Below are positions 50,798-59,889 of a stretch of DNA of 64,000 nt, one piece after another. The stretch lies in NCBI GenBank assembly GCA_042854365.1, contig AP031437.1, positions 2,232,001-2,296,000 of the forward strand. Direction: 5' to 3'. Under the pieces are notes generated by a model. That model worked only from the letters and a program-made list of their open reading frames with translations. It was not told where the DNA came from and made no database searches. Source of the DNA: Anaeromassilibacillus sp001305115. Lineage in GTDB: Bacteria; Bacillota; Clostridia; Oscillospirales; Acutalibacteraceae. The position numbers and the translations under genes are program-made. Position 1 is the stretch's first letter. Each line of letters opens with the position of its first letter.

Positions 50798-52087
50798 TTA
50801 TATTCTTCCTTCGTTGCCGCCGCGGTAGACGATCTTTCCTCTACAAACAGTCAATTTCACGCGTCCTGTCAAAATGCGCCCCTTAAAGACCGCATTGCGG
50901 CTCTTTCCATGGAGTTTCTCCGGTTCCACTGTCCACTGCTCTTCTGGGTCAAACAGCACGATATCCGCTGGGGCGCCAGGATTTAAGGTTCCCGCAGGAA
51001 TGTGCAACAGGTTTGCCGGCGCCGTACTCATCAGACGAAGCAGTTCTCGAAGCGTCAAAAGGCCCGTCTTCACCAGGTAGGTAATTCCAGCGGCAAGCGA
51101 GGTTTCCATCCCGATACTGCCGTTCGGCGCCTTGGAGAAATCAGCTTTTTCCGCAGGCGTATGAGGAGCATGATCGGTGGCAATTGCGTCAATGGTTCCA
51201 TCGCGGAGCCCTTCGATCACTGCCAATCGGTCCGATTCTGTGCGCAGCGGCGGACTCATTCGGAAATCCGCATCCCGCGCCCGTAGCATCGCGTCGGTCA
51301 AACTGAAATAATGTGGAGCAGTCTCCGCCGTGACCTGCACACCGCGGCGTTTTGCATCCCGAATCATTGCCACCGAGGTACGGGAACTCACATGGCAGAT
51401 GTGGATGGGGACCTGGTATGCCTCCGCCAAAGCAATGTCCCGTGCGGTTCCGCAATCCTCGGCTGCCGCAGGGACGCCCGGCACACCCAGTTCACGGGAA
51501 ACATCCCCCTCGTTCATCAGTCCGCCTTTGGAGAGATCGAGGTCCTCACAGTGGGAAACGACCCGCATCCCCAAGCCAGGTGCAGCCCTCATCGCCCGGG
51601 CCATCAGACGGGAATCTACAACGGGACGTCCGTCATCGCTCAGCGCAATCGCTCCTGCTTCCCGCAAGGCTTCCAAATCGTCCAGTTCATTGCTCTGTAG
51701 TCCTTTTGTAATGGCCGCGGCCACATAAACATGGGCATCTGCTTCGGCGGCCTTGTCCAAAATATAGCGCACGGTGTCCGGGGTATCGATCGCCGGCTTT
51801 GTATTGGGCATACAAAGCAGGCTGGTCACGCCACCCGCTGCTGCAGCCCGGCAGCCGGTAAAAATATCCTCTTTTTCTGTAAATCCTGGGTCGCGCAAAT
51901 GAACGTGCATGTCCACCAGGCCAGGGGCTGCCACCAACCCCTTTGCGTCAAACACCTGGGCATCCGGCGCTTCAACCGTCCCGCCAACCTGCTTTAGGAG
52001 ACCGTCCTCCAGCAAAAGATCTCCAATGACATCCAAGTTGGATGACGGGTCAAGAATTCTCGCGTGTTGCAGTAAAAGCTTTTCCAA
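50798..52087 (-). CDS. pyrC: Dihydroorotase
   Basis: A 429-residue zinc amidohydrolase that cyclises carbamoyl aspartate. DMHVHLRDPGFT (His-x-His metal ligands), CMPNTKPAID and ATDHAPHTPAEK are present. TTG start follows GGAGGTG. First gene of the operon. No pyrR-type leader is visible, since the predicted first base is only ~30 nt before the start codon. Confidence 0.94.
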   Translation of the reverse strand: MEKLLLQHARILDPSSNLDVIGDLLLEDGLLKQVGGTVEAPDAQVFDAKGLVAAPGLVDMHVHLRDPGFTEKEDIFTGCRAAAAGGVTSLLCMPNTKPAIDTPDTVRYILDKAAEADAHVYVAAAITKGLQSNELDDLEALREAGAIALSDDGRPVVDSRLMARAMRAAPGLGMRVVSHCEDLDLSKGGLMNEGDVSRELGVPGVPAAAEDCGTARDIALAEAYQVPIHICHVSSRTSVAMIRDAKRRGVQVTAETAPHYFSLTDAMLRARDADFRMSPPLRTESDRLAVIEGLRDGTIDAIATDHAPHTPAEKADFSKAPNGSIGMETSLAAGITYLVKTGLLTLRELLRLMSTAPANLLHIPAGTLNPGAPADIVLFDPEEQWTVEPEKLHGKSRNAVFKGRILTGRVKLTVCRGKIVYRGGNEGRI

Positions 52088-52121
52088 AGTGCACCTCCTG
52101 GATGGAATTTCTATAATTTCT

Positions 52122-52150
52122 ATTATACTGATTCCACGGAGAAATGTAAA
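52122..52150 (-). promoter_or_regulatory. Promoter of the pyr operon
   Basis: Minus-strand TTTACA (52150-52145), 17-nt spacer, TATAAT (52127-52122). Confidence 0.8.
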
Positions 52151-52280
52151 GAAAGCCTTTCCACGAGAACGTCGAGAACAAGATCAGTAGAAAAATTGCT
52201 TCGAATGGATTTCATCAATCCAGGGAAACCTTGTTGAATTTTCCATATATCCCTTAGAAAAATTTGACTCAATACGCAAC

Positions 52281-52316
52281 AAAAATCCCGGACGGAAAAT
52301 ACCGTCCGGGATTTTT
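52281..52316 (-). terminator. Terminator of the hydrogenase operon
   Basis: A 15-bp perfect stem (52281-52295 with 52302-52316) read on the minus strand into T5, ~30 nt after the HydA stop. Confidence 0.92.
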
Positions 52317-52346
52317 TAGAACTTGTTTTGTGAAAAGATGTTTCTA

Positions 52347-54092
52347 TTAAAATCTTTTTCTTGCAACGTAGCTGGTGTGCAAAAGCTCGTGTGCCTTATG
52401 GCTACCCGGCTCACCCAAATATTCATCGTACACCAGTTTAATCAACGGGCTTTCATGGCTCTTACGCAACGGAAGATTCTTATCCTCTTCATAGAGTGCC
52501 TTTGCACGCAGCCCCTTCAGGTCTGTAAAACTGCGGACCGTTGCCGACTGAATCGGCTGGCCGCCGCCATTGACACATCCGCCTGGGCAGCACATGATCT
52601 CAATGAAATGATAATCCGCTTCGCCCTTGCGGACCTTCTCTAGCACCTCATTCGCATTGTTCAGGCCGCTGACAGCAGCAATCTTGACATCCATGCCGCC
52701 GATGTGATAGACCGCCTCTTTAATGCCCTCTGTGCCGCGCACTTCTGTATAATCTACGCTGTCAAGGCTCTTTCCTTCCAGAACATCCGCCGCCGTGCGG
52801 AGCGCCGCTTCCATTACGCCGCCCGTCGCGCCAAAGATGGCCGCTGCGCCGGTGGAAACGCCCATAGCATCGTCAAAGTCCTCATCGGGCAGATTGACGA
52901 AGTCCAGGTGAGCACGGTTGATAAGGCGGGACAGTTCACGGGTGGTAATTGCAATATCGGTGTCTGGAATGTCCTCTCCTGCTGCAGCCTCATCGTCGCG
53001 TTTGATCTCAAATTTCTTCGCTGTGCAGGGCATTACACTGACCACCACAATATTCTTCGGGTCGAGTCCATTCTTTTCGGCAAACCAGGTCTTAATCATT
53101 GCACCGGTCATCTGCTGTGGGGACTTACAGGACGATACGTTTGGCAGCAGATCCGGGAAATAGTGCTCGCAGAACTTAATCCACCCTGGCGAGCAAGAGG
53201 TAATCATCGGCAATACGCCGCCATTCTTTACGCGATCCAGGAATTCGGTCGCCTCTTCCATGATGGTGAGGTCAGCGCCGAAGTCGGTATCAAATACCTT
53301 GTCAAAGCCGAGGCGGCGCAGGGCGGCAACCATCTTGCCTTTTACATTCGTACCAACCGGCATTCCAAAGCATTCGCCCAAAGTCGCACGAATGGCGGGA
53401 GCGGTCTGTACCACAACATACTTTTCCGGGTCATTGATCGCCGCAAGAACTTCATCGCATTGATCGCGCTCGGTAAGAGCACCTGTCGGGCAACTCACAA
53501 TGCACTGGCCGCAGGAAACGCAGGCCACTTCGTTCAAGGGACGTTCAAACATGCAGCCGATGTGCGTATCAAAGCCGCGGCTGTTCGGGCCGATGACAGC
53601 CACATGCTGGTGGGCACAAGCGGCAACACACCGGCGGCAGAGGATACATTTTCCATTGTCGCGGACCAAATACTCGGTGGACTCATCTTTGAGAGATTCG
53701 GGTTTTGCGCCGTCGAAGTGCTCAGCGTCATCCACACCCAGTTCATAACAGAGCGACTGCAACTCGCAGCTCCCGCTGCGCTTGCAGGTGAGGCACTTCC
53801 GGTCATGCACCGAGAGCAGCAGCTCCAATGTGAGCTTGCGGGATTCCTGCACCTTCGGTGTATTGGTGAATACTTCCATCCCCTCGTTGACCGGATAAAC
53901 GCAGGCCGCAACCAAAGAACGGGCGCCCTTCACTTCTACAACGCACATACGGCAAGCGCCAATTTCGTTGATATCCTTCAGGAAGCACAGGGTGGGGATA
54001 TTGATCCCCGCATACCGTGCAGCCTCTAAAATCGTAGAATCCTTCGGCACCGAGAGGGGCATGCCGTTGATTTTTATATTGACCATATCCAT
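52347..54092 (-). CDS. hydA: [FeFe]-hydrogenase catalytic subunit (HydA, bifurcating type)
   Basis: A 581-residue hydrogenase. Domains in order: 2Fe-2S ferredoxin (GACRMCVV, AACVYPV), a His-Cys3 4Fe-4S site (HDRKCLTCKRSGSC), two 4Fe-4S clusters (CILCRRCVAAC, CVSCGQCIVSC), then the H-cluster domain with L1 TSCSPGW, L2 MPCTAKK and L3 CCPGGCVNGGG. The C-terminal small-subunit tail is fused. ATG 54092 is chosen with AAGGAG 10 nt upstream. With HydB and HydC it should exchange electrons between H2, ferredoxin and NADH in the cytoplasm. Confidence 0.95.
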   Translation of the reverse strand: MDMVNIKINGMPLSVPKDSTILEAARYAGINIPTLCFLKDINEIGACRMCVVEVKGARSLVAACVYPVNEGMEVFTNTPKVQESRKLTLELLLSVHDRKCLTCKRSGSCELQSLCYELGVDDAEHFDGAKPESLKDESTEYLVRDNGKCILCRRCVAACAHQHVAVIGPNSRGFDTHIGCMFERPLNEVACVSCGQCIVSCPTGALTERDQCDEVLAAINDPEKYVVVQTAPAIRATLGECFGMPVGTNVKGKMVAALRRLGFDKVFDTDFGADLTIMEEATEFLDRVKNGGVLPMITSCSPGWIKFCEHYFPDLLPNVSSCKSPQQMTGAMIKTWFAEKNGLDPKNIVVVSVMPCTAKKFEIKRDDEAAAGEDIPDTDIAITTRELSRLINRAHLDFVNLPDEDFDDAMGVSTGAAAIFGATGGVMEAALRTAADVLEGKSLDSVDYTEVRGTEGIKEAVYHIGGMDVKIAAVSGLNNANEVLEKVRKGEADYHFIEIMCCPGGCVNGGGQPIQSATVRSFTDLKGLRAKALYEEDKNLPLRKSHESPLIKLVYDEYLGEPGSHKAHELLHTSYVARKRF

Positions 54093-54110
54093 TGATGGCA
54101 CACTCCTTTC

Positions 54111-55904
54111 TTATCTCTTCACAATCGCACTGAACTTGCACTTTTCCATGCAAGCGCCGCACTTGATGCATTTGCTCGTATCGATCACATGCGGCTTCTT
54201 CACGGTACCGCTGATGGCGCCGACCGGGCAGTTGCGCGCACAAAGCGTACAACCTTTGCACTTGTCTTCCAAGATGTAGTAATTCGTCAACGCCTTACAT
54301 GCGCCCGCCGGGCAGCGTTTCTCCGTAACGTGTGCAATGTACTCGTCGCGGAAATAATGCAGGGTGGAGAGCACCGGATTCGGCGCAGTCTGCCCCAAAG
54401 CGCAGAGCGAATTCTCCTTCAGATAGTTGCACAGTTCTTCCAGACGGTCAATGTCCTCCAATGTGCCATTGCCGCTCGTAATCTTATTGAGGATCTCCAG
54501 CAGGCGGCGCGTGCCAACACGGCACGGGGTGCACTTACCGCAGGACTCATCCACAGTAAATTCCAAGAAGAACTTCGCAATGTCCACCATACAGGTGGTA
54601 TCATCCATGACAATCAAGCCGCCGGAACCCATCATGGAGCCGATGGCAATCAGGTTGTCATAATCGATCGGAACATCCATCTGGGAAGCCGGGATACAGC
54701 CGCCGGAAGGACCTCCAGTCTGAGCCGCCTTAAAGGAATGGCCATCCGGCACACCGCCGCCAATCTCCTCGACGATCTCGCGCAGAGTGGTCCCCATCGG
54801 GACTTCCACAAGGCCGGTGTGCTTGATCTTGCCGCCCAGGGCGAACACTTTCGTGCCCTTGCTCTTCTCCGTACCCATGGATGCAAACCAGTCCGCACCC
54901 TTGAGGATAATCTGGGCAACATTGGCATAAGTTTCTACGTTATTCAAGATGGTTGGCTTGCCAAACAGGCCCTTAAGCGCCGGGAACGGCGGACGCGGGC
55001 GAGGCTCGCCACGTTTGCCCTCGATGGAGGTCATCAGAGCCGTCTCTTCGCCGCAGACAAACGCGCCGGCGCCCAGACGAAGCTCAATATCAAAATTAAA
55101 ATCTGTATCGAAAATATTTTTACCGAGCAGGCCGTACTCCCTAGCCTGATCAATTGCAATTTGCAAACGCTTTACAGCGATTGGGTATTCTGCACGAACA
55201 TAAATATATCCCTGAGAAGCACCGATTGCATATCCGGCAATAGCCATTGCTTCCAGAACCGCATGCGGATCACCCTCCAAAATGGAACGGTCCATAAAAG
55301 CGCCCGGATCGCCTTCGTCCGCATTGCAGCACACATACTTCTGATCCGCCTGGTTCTGCGCGGCAAAGAGCCATTTTCTGCCCGTCGGGAAGCCAGCTCC
55401 GCCGCGTCCGCGCAGGCCGGATTTGGTGATTACATCAATGACATCCTGTGGGGTCATCTCGGTGAGGGCCTTGCCCAACGCCTGATAACCGTCAACCGCT
55501 ATGTACTCATCGATGTCCTCAGGATTGATAACGCCGCAGTTGCGCAGGGCAACACGGTGCTGTTTTTCATAGAAAGGTGTTTGATTCAGAGACTTGACGG
55601 AGTTGGAATCCTCCACTACAGTCTCTTGATAAAGAAGGCGTTTGACGATTCTGCCCTTGAGCAGATGCTCTTCCACGATCTCCGGTACATCGTCCGGCTT
55701 GACCATGCTGTAGAACGCGCCCTCTGGATATACAATCATAATCGGGCCCAAGGCACAGAGGCCGAAGCAGCCCGTACGGATGACATTGACCTCTTGATCG
55801 AGGCCTTTCGCGGCAATTTCCTCTTTCAGACGCTGGATAATCAGCTCACTGTTCGAGGAGGTACATCCCGTACCGCCGCAAACCAGTACATTCGAACGAT
55901 ACAT
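54111..55904 (-). CDS. hydB: Hydrogenase NADH/flavin subunit HydB (NuoF-like)
   Basis: A 597-residue subunit. An N-terminal thioredoxin-like 2Fe-2S domain (CGGTGCTSSNS, RTGCFGLCALGP) is followed by the FMN/NADH domain (GLRGRGGAGFPTGRKW, CNADEGDPGAFMDR), an SLBB segment and the NuoF 4Fe-4S site (DESCGKCTPCRVGTRRLLE). The tail holds two ferredoxin-type clusters (CKGCTLCARNCPVGAI, CIKCGACMEKCKF). This length and order match bifurcating HydB. AGGAGG precedes its ATG. Confidence 0.94.
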   Translation of the reverse strand: MYRSNVLVCGGTGCTSSNSELIIQRLKEEIAAKGLDQEVNVIRTGCFGLCALGPIMIVYPEGAFYSMVKPDDVPEIVEEHLLKGRIVKRLLYQETVVEDSNSVKSLNQTPFYEKQHRVALRNCGVINPEDIDEYIAVDGYQALGKALTEMTPQDVIDVITKSGLRGRGGAGFPTGRKWLFAAQNQADQKYVCCNADEGDPGAFMDRSILEGDPHAVLEAMAIAGYAIGASQGYIYVRAEYPIAVKRLQIAIDQAREYGLLGKNIFDTDFNFDIELRLGAGAFVCGEETALMTSIEGKRGEPRPRPPFPALKGLFGKPTILNNVETYANVAQIILKGADWFASMGTEKSKGTKVFALGGKIKHTGLVEVPMGTTLREIVEEIGGGVPDGHSFKAAQTGGPSGGCIPASQMDVPIDYDNLIAIGSMMGSGGLIVMDDTTCMVDIAKFFLEFTVDESCGKCTPCRVGTRRLLEILNKITSGNGTLEDIDRLEELCNYLKENSLCALGQTAPNPVLSTLHYFRDEYIAHVTEKRCPAGACKALTNYYILEDKCKGCTLCARNCPVGAISGTVKKPHVIDTSKCIKCGACMEKCKFSAIVKR

Positions 55905-55916
55905 TTTGCAGCCTCC

Positions 55917-56288
55917 TTATTTTGAATTAGCGCCAATGGTAAACTCTGTGACGACATTGCCGTTGACCAGATGATCGTTCACCATGCGGACCGCTTTTTC
56001 TGGGGTCATCTTCACATAAGTGATCTTCTCCTTGCCGGGTTCTACAACCTCGACAACTGGTTCAAACTGGCAGATGCCGATGCATCCCGTCTGGGTAACC
56101 ATGACATTCTGGAGGCCTCTTTTTGCCACCTCATCCACGATGGTGGTGAGAACTGGGCGTGCGCCCGCAGCGATACCGCACGTGGCCATACCGACCAATA
56201 CGCGGATCGCATCATCCTGTCCTTCCCGCAGCGTGACTTTGCCGCGAGCTTTATCTCGGATTGCCTGAAGTTCCGCTAACGACTTCAT
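55917..56288 (-). CDS. Thioredoxin-like 2Fe-2S ferredoxin
   Basis: A 123-residue protein with cysteines at MATCGIAAGARP and TQTGCIGICQFEPVV, the spacing of thioredoxin-like [2Fe-2S] ferredoxins and of the C-terminus of NuoE. It follows HydC and an ATPase in the operon and probably shuttles electrons to or from HydB. ATG 56288 follows AAGGGGAG. Some operons call this HydD; I leave the symbol blank. Confidence 0.85.
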   Translation of the reverse strand: MKSLAELQAIRDKARGKVTLREGQDDAIRVLVGMATCGIAAGARPVLTTIVDEVAKRGLQNVMVTQTGCIGICQFEPVVEVVEPGKEKITYVKMTPEKAVRMVNDHLVNGNVVTEFTIGANSK

Positions 56289-56289
56289 A

Positions 56290-56844
56290 CTATATTTTCT
56301 CCCCTTTGATGCTTTGTGTTTGTTCATTGAGGAAATCCCGCATCCATGCCACTACATCGGGCATATTCAGCTCCACTTCCTCGCCCAAGATCCCGCGCAG
56401 TTCACGGGTATCCAGTGTAAATTCGCGGTCATCTATTCTGCGATGGAACACAAAATCCCGGTCTGTGTTGCAAGTGATTAACAGGAGAACCGTGGCATTG
56501 ATGTCTCCCAACGGGATAAAGTCCACGTGAGAGGGCACAAATTCTGCTGTCACCGCTGTTCCTTTCCCCGGCTCAGATACGATCCGCAGTTCACCGCCCG
56601 TCATTTCCGCTTCCATTTTGAAGAGCGGGATACCCAGGCCTACTTTGCGCGTTGTACGCGTAGTGAAAAAAGGATCTGTCACATGGGCAACCTGATCCGC
56701 AGACATCCCACGGCCATTGTCCACAATCTGGATCGTCAAACGATCCTGAGCGGTATCCTCACAGACCTCCACCTCAATGCAAGTCGCTCCCGCTGAAATG
56801 GAATTCTGCGCGATGTCCATCACATTTAAAGATAGCTCCCGCAT
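56290..56844 (-). CDS. HATPase_c (histidine-kinase-like ATPase) protein
   Basis: A 184-residue GHKL ATPase domain without a sensor. LNVMDIAQNSISAGA carries the N-box Asn, IVDNGRGMS is the G1 box, and RKVGLGIPLFKMEAE the G2 box. Start ATG 56844 is 1 nt after the hydC stop, so it is translationally coupled. Genes like this sit in clostridial hydrogenase operons; a kinase partner or anti-sigma-like role is possible, not shown. Confidence 0.82.
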   Translation of the reverse strand: MRELSLNVMDIAQNSISAGATCIEVEVCEDTAQDRLTIQIVDNGRGMSADQVAHVTDPFFTTRTTRKVGLGIPLFKMEAEMTGGELRIVSEPGKGTAVTAEFVPSHVDFIPLGDINATVLLLITCNTDRDFVFHRRIDDREFTLDTRELRGILGEEVELNMPDVVAWMRDFLNEQTQSIKGEKI

Positions 56845-56845
56845 C

Positions 56846-57343
56846 TTAGTCGCTGTACTTTGCCAAGATTCCGTCGATTTCCTCCGGCACCAAACGGCCA
56901 TATACATCGTCATTGATGGTCATGACCGGAGCCAAACCGCAAGCGCCAATACAGCGGCAAGCGGTGAGAGAGAACTTCCCGTCTGCAGTGCACTCCTCTG
57001 GCTGGATGCCGAGCGCAGCGCTCACCTTGTCCAGGACTGCCGCCGCACCCTTTACATAGCAAGCGGTTCCCAAACAAATAGAGATATTGTACCTCCCCTT
57101 CGGTGTAAGGGAAAACTGGGAATAAAAGGTCGCCACGCCGAAGACTTCTTCCAGCGGCTTGTTCAGGCCTTCCGCCACCATGGTCTGCACTTCTACCGGC
57201 AGATACCCATAAATTTCCTGCGCTTCTTGCAGGACTGGCATAATCGCGCCTTTGTCATCTTTGTGCTTTTCAATCACTTCGTGCAGTTTTTGCTCCTGCT
57301 CCGGAGTCCCTTGAAAAGGCAAATTGCTGATTTTTTTTTGCAT
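56846..57343 (-). CDS. hydC: Hydrogenase subunit HydC (NuoE-like)
   Basis: A 165-residue thioredoxin-like 2Fe-2S subunit: IYGYLPVEVQTMVAEGL, EVFGVATFYSQF, CLGTACYVKGA and CRCIGACGLAP, the four-Cys NuoE site. It is the first catalytic gene of the hydC-HATPase-2Fe2S-hydB-hydA operon, behind an operator-rich promoter region. Confidence 0.93.
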   Translation of the reverse strand: MQKKISNLPFQGTPEQEQKLHEVIEKHKDDKGAIMPVLQEAQEIYGYLPVEVQTMVAEGLNKPLEEVFGVATFYSQFSLTPKGRYNISICLGTACYVKGAAAVLDKVSAALGIQPEECTADGKFSLTACRCIGACGLAPVMTINDDVYGRLVPEEIDGILAKYSD

Positions 57344-57367
57344 TCTTGTTCCTCCCTGTGAATTCCA

Positions 57368-57458
57368 ATATGTGGCATAATGTTTCGTAATTTTTCGAAC
57401 ATTTCGTCACATATGCATTGTGATTTATTATAGCACATTGTTTGTAGAAAATCTACAA
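57368..57458 (-). promoter_or_regulatory. Promoter and operator-like dyads of the hydC operon
   Basis: On the minus strand a TATAAT (57432-57427) has only a weak -35. A 7-bp perfect dyad TTGTAGA/TCTACAA (57442-57458) covers that -35 position. Downstream, inside the predicted leader, are ATGTT...AACAT (57380-57402) and ATATGTG/CACATAT (57368-57374 with 57408-57414). Layout suggests activator plus repressor control. Confidence 0.5.
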
Positions 57459-57531
57459 TTTTTCTAGAAATTTGCCTTAAAATATACTCGAAACAATCAT
57501 GTTTAATAATTTTTCATAAGGATAAGTATTT

Positions 57532-58251
57532 TTAGAGATTTTGTTCATCCAAGAATCGAATGACCGCCTGTGCAGATGCTTCCGGCAATTCCAACGTTGG
57601 GCCGGGGTCCCGCATATGCTCCAGATAGTGGGCGTCTGAGTTGCGCAGGAGCAGCATACCGGACAACTCCGGATTGGTTTGCAAAAGGGCCTCCGGGGAA
57701 CCGGTAAAACTGATCTCCGCTGTATGGAAACCAGCCTCCGGAGGGATGGCGCCCAGGACAGAAATCACACTGTAAGCCGGTTTATCCACGTGCGCTGGGA
57801 ATGCGGTGCCTCCAAACCTCCTTGCCTCGTACAGTACATGGTCCACACCGACCTGTGTTGCATGAATCAACAGCCGTTTTTCTTCATCCAGAATATGGTC
57901 TTGCTCATCCATGACCAATTGGCGGCCAAAAATCTCCGGCCGATTGGGAATTTCCATACTACGCGACCGCACAAAGTCTTCAAATGCTTCCGCCGCGGGA
58001 ATATCCGGGAACAGACACACAACATGCGCCTCCTCCTGGGTACAGAGTTCCATGCCCGGAATCACCACGAGGCCCGCCTGTTCCCCCGCTCTGACCGCAG
58101 AGGCGGCGTTCCGGCAAGAGTTATGGTCTGTCAGTGCAATGATGTCATATCCGAGCAGCTTTGCCATGTTGACCAAGTTGTAAGGAGTCATATCGTCGTC
58201 TCCGCATGGCGAAAGACAGGAGTGCAAATGAAAATCGTAAAAAAATTTCAT
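57532..58251 (-). CDS. PHP-domain phosphoesterase
   Basis: A 239-residue PHP protein. Metal-binding motifs are YDFHLHSCLSPCG, IALTDHNS, IPGMEL and FPAHVDKP plus LRNSDAH. PHP enzymes hydrolyse phosphodiesters or phosphate esters; this compact form occurs beside clostridial hydrogenase regulators. It overlaps the DRTGG gene by 4 nt. Substrate unknown. Confidence 0.85.
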   Translation of the reverse strand: MKFFYDFHLHSCLSPCGDDDMTPYNLVNMAKLLGYDIIALTDHNSCRNAASAVRAGEQAGLVVIPGMELCTQEEAHVVCLFPDIPAAEAFEDFVRSRSMEIPNRPEIFGRQLVMDEQDHILDEEKRLLIHATQVGVDHVLYEARRFGGTAFPAHVDKPAYSVISVLGAIPPEAGFHTAEISFTGSPEALLQTNPELSGMLLLRNSDAHYLEHMRDPGPTLELPEASAQAVIRFLDEQNL

Positions 58252-58580
58252 CCTTTCAATAACTCCGCCAGGCGCGCTCCAAGTTCGTAACTGTTTTGTT
58301 CACTACAGAGCACCAGAATGTCCTGTTGCTCTGCCTTGTTGCGTGCCTCTTCATCCAGCGATGCGCGGTCTGTCAGGACAATACAAGCAGCGTCCGCCAA
58401 CGATGCCACCGCGATTGCGTTCACATTGCCCATCACGGTAAACCAAGCTGCATCGGCAGGAAGCCGGGCCATCACCCAACTGAGCAGATCTCCCGTATAG
58501 CCTCCGGTCACCTCACGGGTGAGATCTCCTCCCACCAGTACCTGCAACCCCAATTGGTCGCGCAATTCCTCAACGGTCAT
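58248..58580 (-). CDS. DRTGG-domain protein (second)
   Basis: A 110-residue stand-alone DRTGG domain: MTVEELRDQLGLQVL, GGDLTREVTGGYTGDLLS and a C-terminal Rossmann-like half. DRTGG domains bind nucleotides next to CBS or phosphotransacetylase domains. ATG 58580 follows GGAGG. A paralogue starts the operon at 60680. Confidence 0.8.
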   Translation of the reverse strand: MTVEELRDQLGLQVLVGGDLTREVTGGYTGDLLSWVMARLPADAAWFTVMGNVNAIAVASLADAACIVLTDRASLDEEARNKAEQQDILVLCSEQNSYELGARLAELLKG

Positions 58581-59886
58581 TGGAATCAACCTCCTTGTTA
58601 TGCCCCGGCACAAAACCTCCCATAGAGGAAAGAGCTTGGGCAACGTGTTTGATCTCCTCACGCAAGATAAAGATACATTCGTTTTCCTTTGCAGAGCCAC
58701 GCACTACATCCTCAGCAAACGCACGGCATGTGGGCGCCCCACAGGAACCGCAGTCCAGTCCCGGAAGTTTCCCACAAATTTTGTCGATGTCTGCCATCAT
58801 CCGCAACGCTTCTCCCATATCATCGGAAAGCTTGAGCACTGGCGCAAATTCTAGGTTATCCTCCCATTGCATGCAGGGGGGAATGCCGCCTTCCAAATGG
58901 TTCTGTGCAACCGGCAAATACCGGCGCAGCCGCTGTAGCCGTGCCTTTGCAACATAGGCGTTCTCCACACAGAGGACGCCGCCAACGCATCCGCCAGCAC
59001 AAGCGTTCAATTCGATGAAATCCAGCTCCTTAATCCGCTCATCTTCCAACTCCTCCAACACGCGGATCACGTTATCCACACCATCTGCCGCCAGATATTT
59101 GTCATTAAGCAATGCGGCTGATTCTCCGCCGCTGGATGCCCACCCTACGCCGATGACACCGCATTGCATCAAGGGTTCCACTGCTTCCGCCTTTTCCATT
59201 TTATCCACCAATGCAGGAAAGATTTCACTGATTGCAATGGCGCCGTCCACATAGGATGTTTTTGTGCTGATTGGGCATTTCGTATCCGTCACCTTTGCAG
59301 GACACGGCGTTATAAAAAATGCGCCGATCTTTTCCATCGGCAGACCGGTTTTCTTTCTGGCTTCTTTTTTTACAAATCGTGCGGCCGTCTCCATGGGAGA
59401 ATTCAACGGTAGCACATGGGAACAAAGTTCGGGAAACCGCACACGAATTAAACGTACCACCGCCGGACAAGCGGAACTGATCACAGGCCGTTGCAACAAT
59501 CCTTGCTGCATCAGTTTGCGTGTAGCGTCCGAAACCAGCTCCGCACTGCGCGAAACCTCGTACACCTCGTCAAACCCCATCCCCTTCAAGCCGGTGAGGA
59601 CAATGTCGATGTCGTCCAGATTATTAAATTGACCGAATAAGGCTGGCGCTGGCAGTGCAATCTTGTAGGAGTAGTTGTCCAACATAGAAAAATGGTCAAA
59701 CCGAGCCCGCTTGGCATGGTGTGGGCATACACGAATACATTCGCCACAGTCAATACACCGTTCCGACAGGATTAATGCCTTTCCATCGCGTACACGGATT
59801 GCCTCGGTTGGGCAGCGTTTAATACAGTTCGTGCACCCCATACACTTATCCTTGTCCAAAATCACAGAATGGAAAAACTTTTCCAT
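58570..59886 (-). CDS. [FeFe]-hydrogenase-like Fe-S protein (probable sensory type)
   Basis: A 438-residue protein. Two 4Fe-4S ferredoxin sites (CMGCTNCIKRCPTEA, CIDCGECIRVCPHHA) lead into an [FeFe]-hydrogenase-like core. Its cysteines in SSACPAVV, TPCPAK and ACAGGCVGG match the H-cluster L1-L3 positions, but surrounding residues differ from HydA (no TSCxPxW). A C-terminal CGSCGAPTCRAF site (PF04060) follows. This pattern is seen in putative sensory group C/D hydrogenases. It overlaps the next DRTGG start by 11 nt. Confidence 0.78.
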   Translation of the reverse strand: MEKFFHSVILDKDKCMGCTNCIKRCPTEAIRVRDGKALILSERCIDCGECIRVCPHHAKRARFDHFSMLDNYSYKIALPAPALFGQFNNLDDIDIVLTGLKGMGFDEVYEVSRSAELVSDATRKLMQQGLLQRPVISSACPAVVRLIRVRFPELCSHVLPLNSPMETAARFVKKEARKKTGLPMEKIGAFFITPCPAKVTDTKCPISTKTSYVDGAIAISEIFPALVDKMEKAEAVEPLMQCGVIGVGWASSGGESAALLNDKYLAADGVDNVIRVLEELEDERIKELDFIELNACAGGCVGGVLCVENAYVAKARLQRLRRYLPVAQNHLEGGIPPCMQWEDNLEFAPVLKLSDDMGEALRMMADIDKICGKLPGLDCGSCGAPTCRAFAEDVVRGSAKENECIFILREEIKHVAQALSSMGGFVPGHNKEVDSNDR

Positions 59887-59889
59887 CTT

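Noticed and set aside
52704..54029. A 441-codon plus-strand open frame
   Set aside because: Antisense shadow of HydA, which keeps all H-cluster motifs. No ribosome-binding site or family match.
54189..55925. A 578-codon plus-strand open frame
   Set aside because: It is antisense to HydB, whose FMN, NADH and Fe-S motifs are all intact; the plus-strand translation has no recognisable domain.
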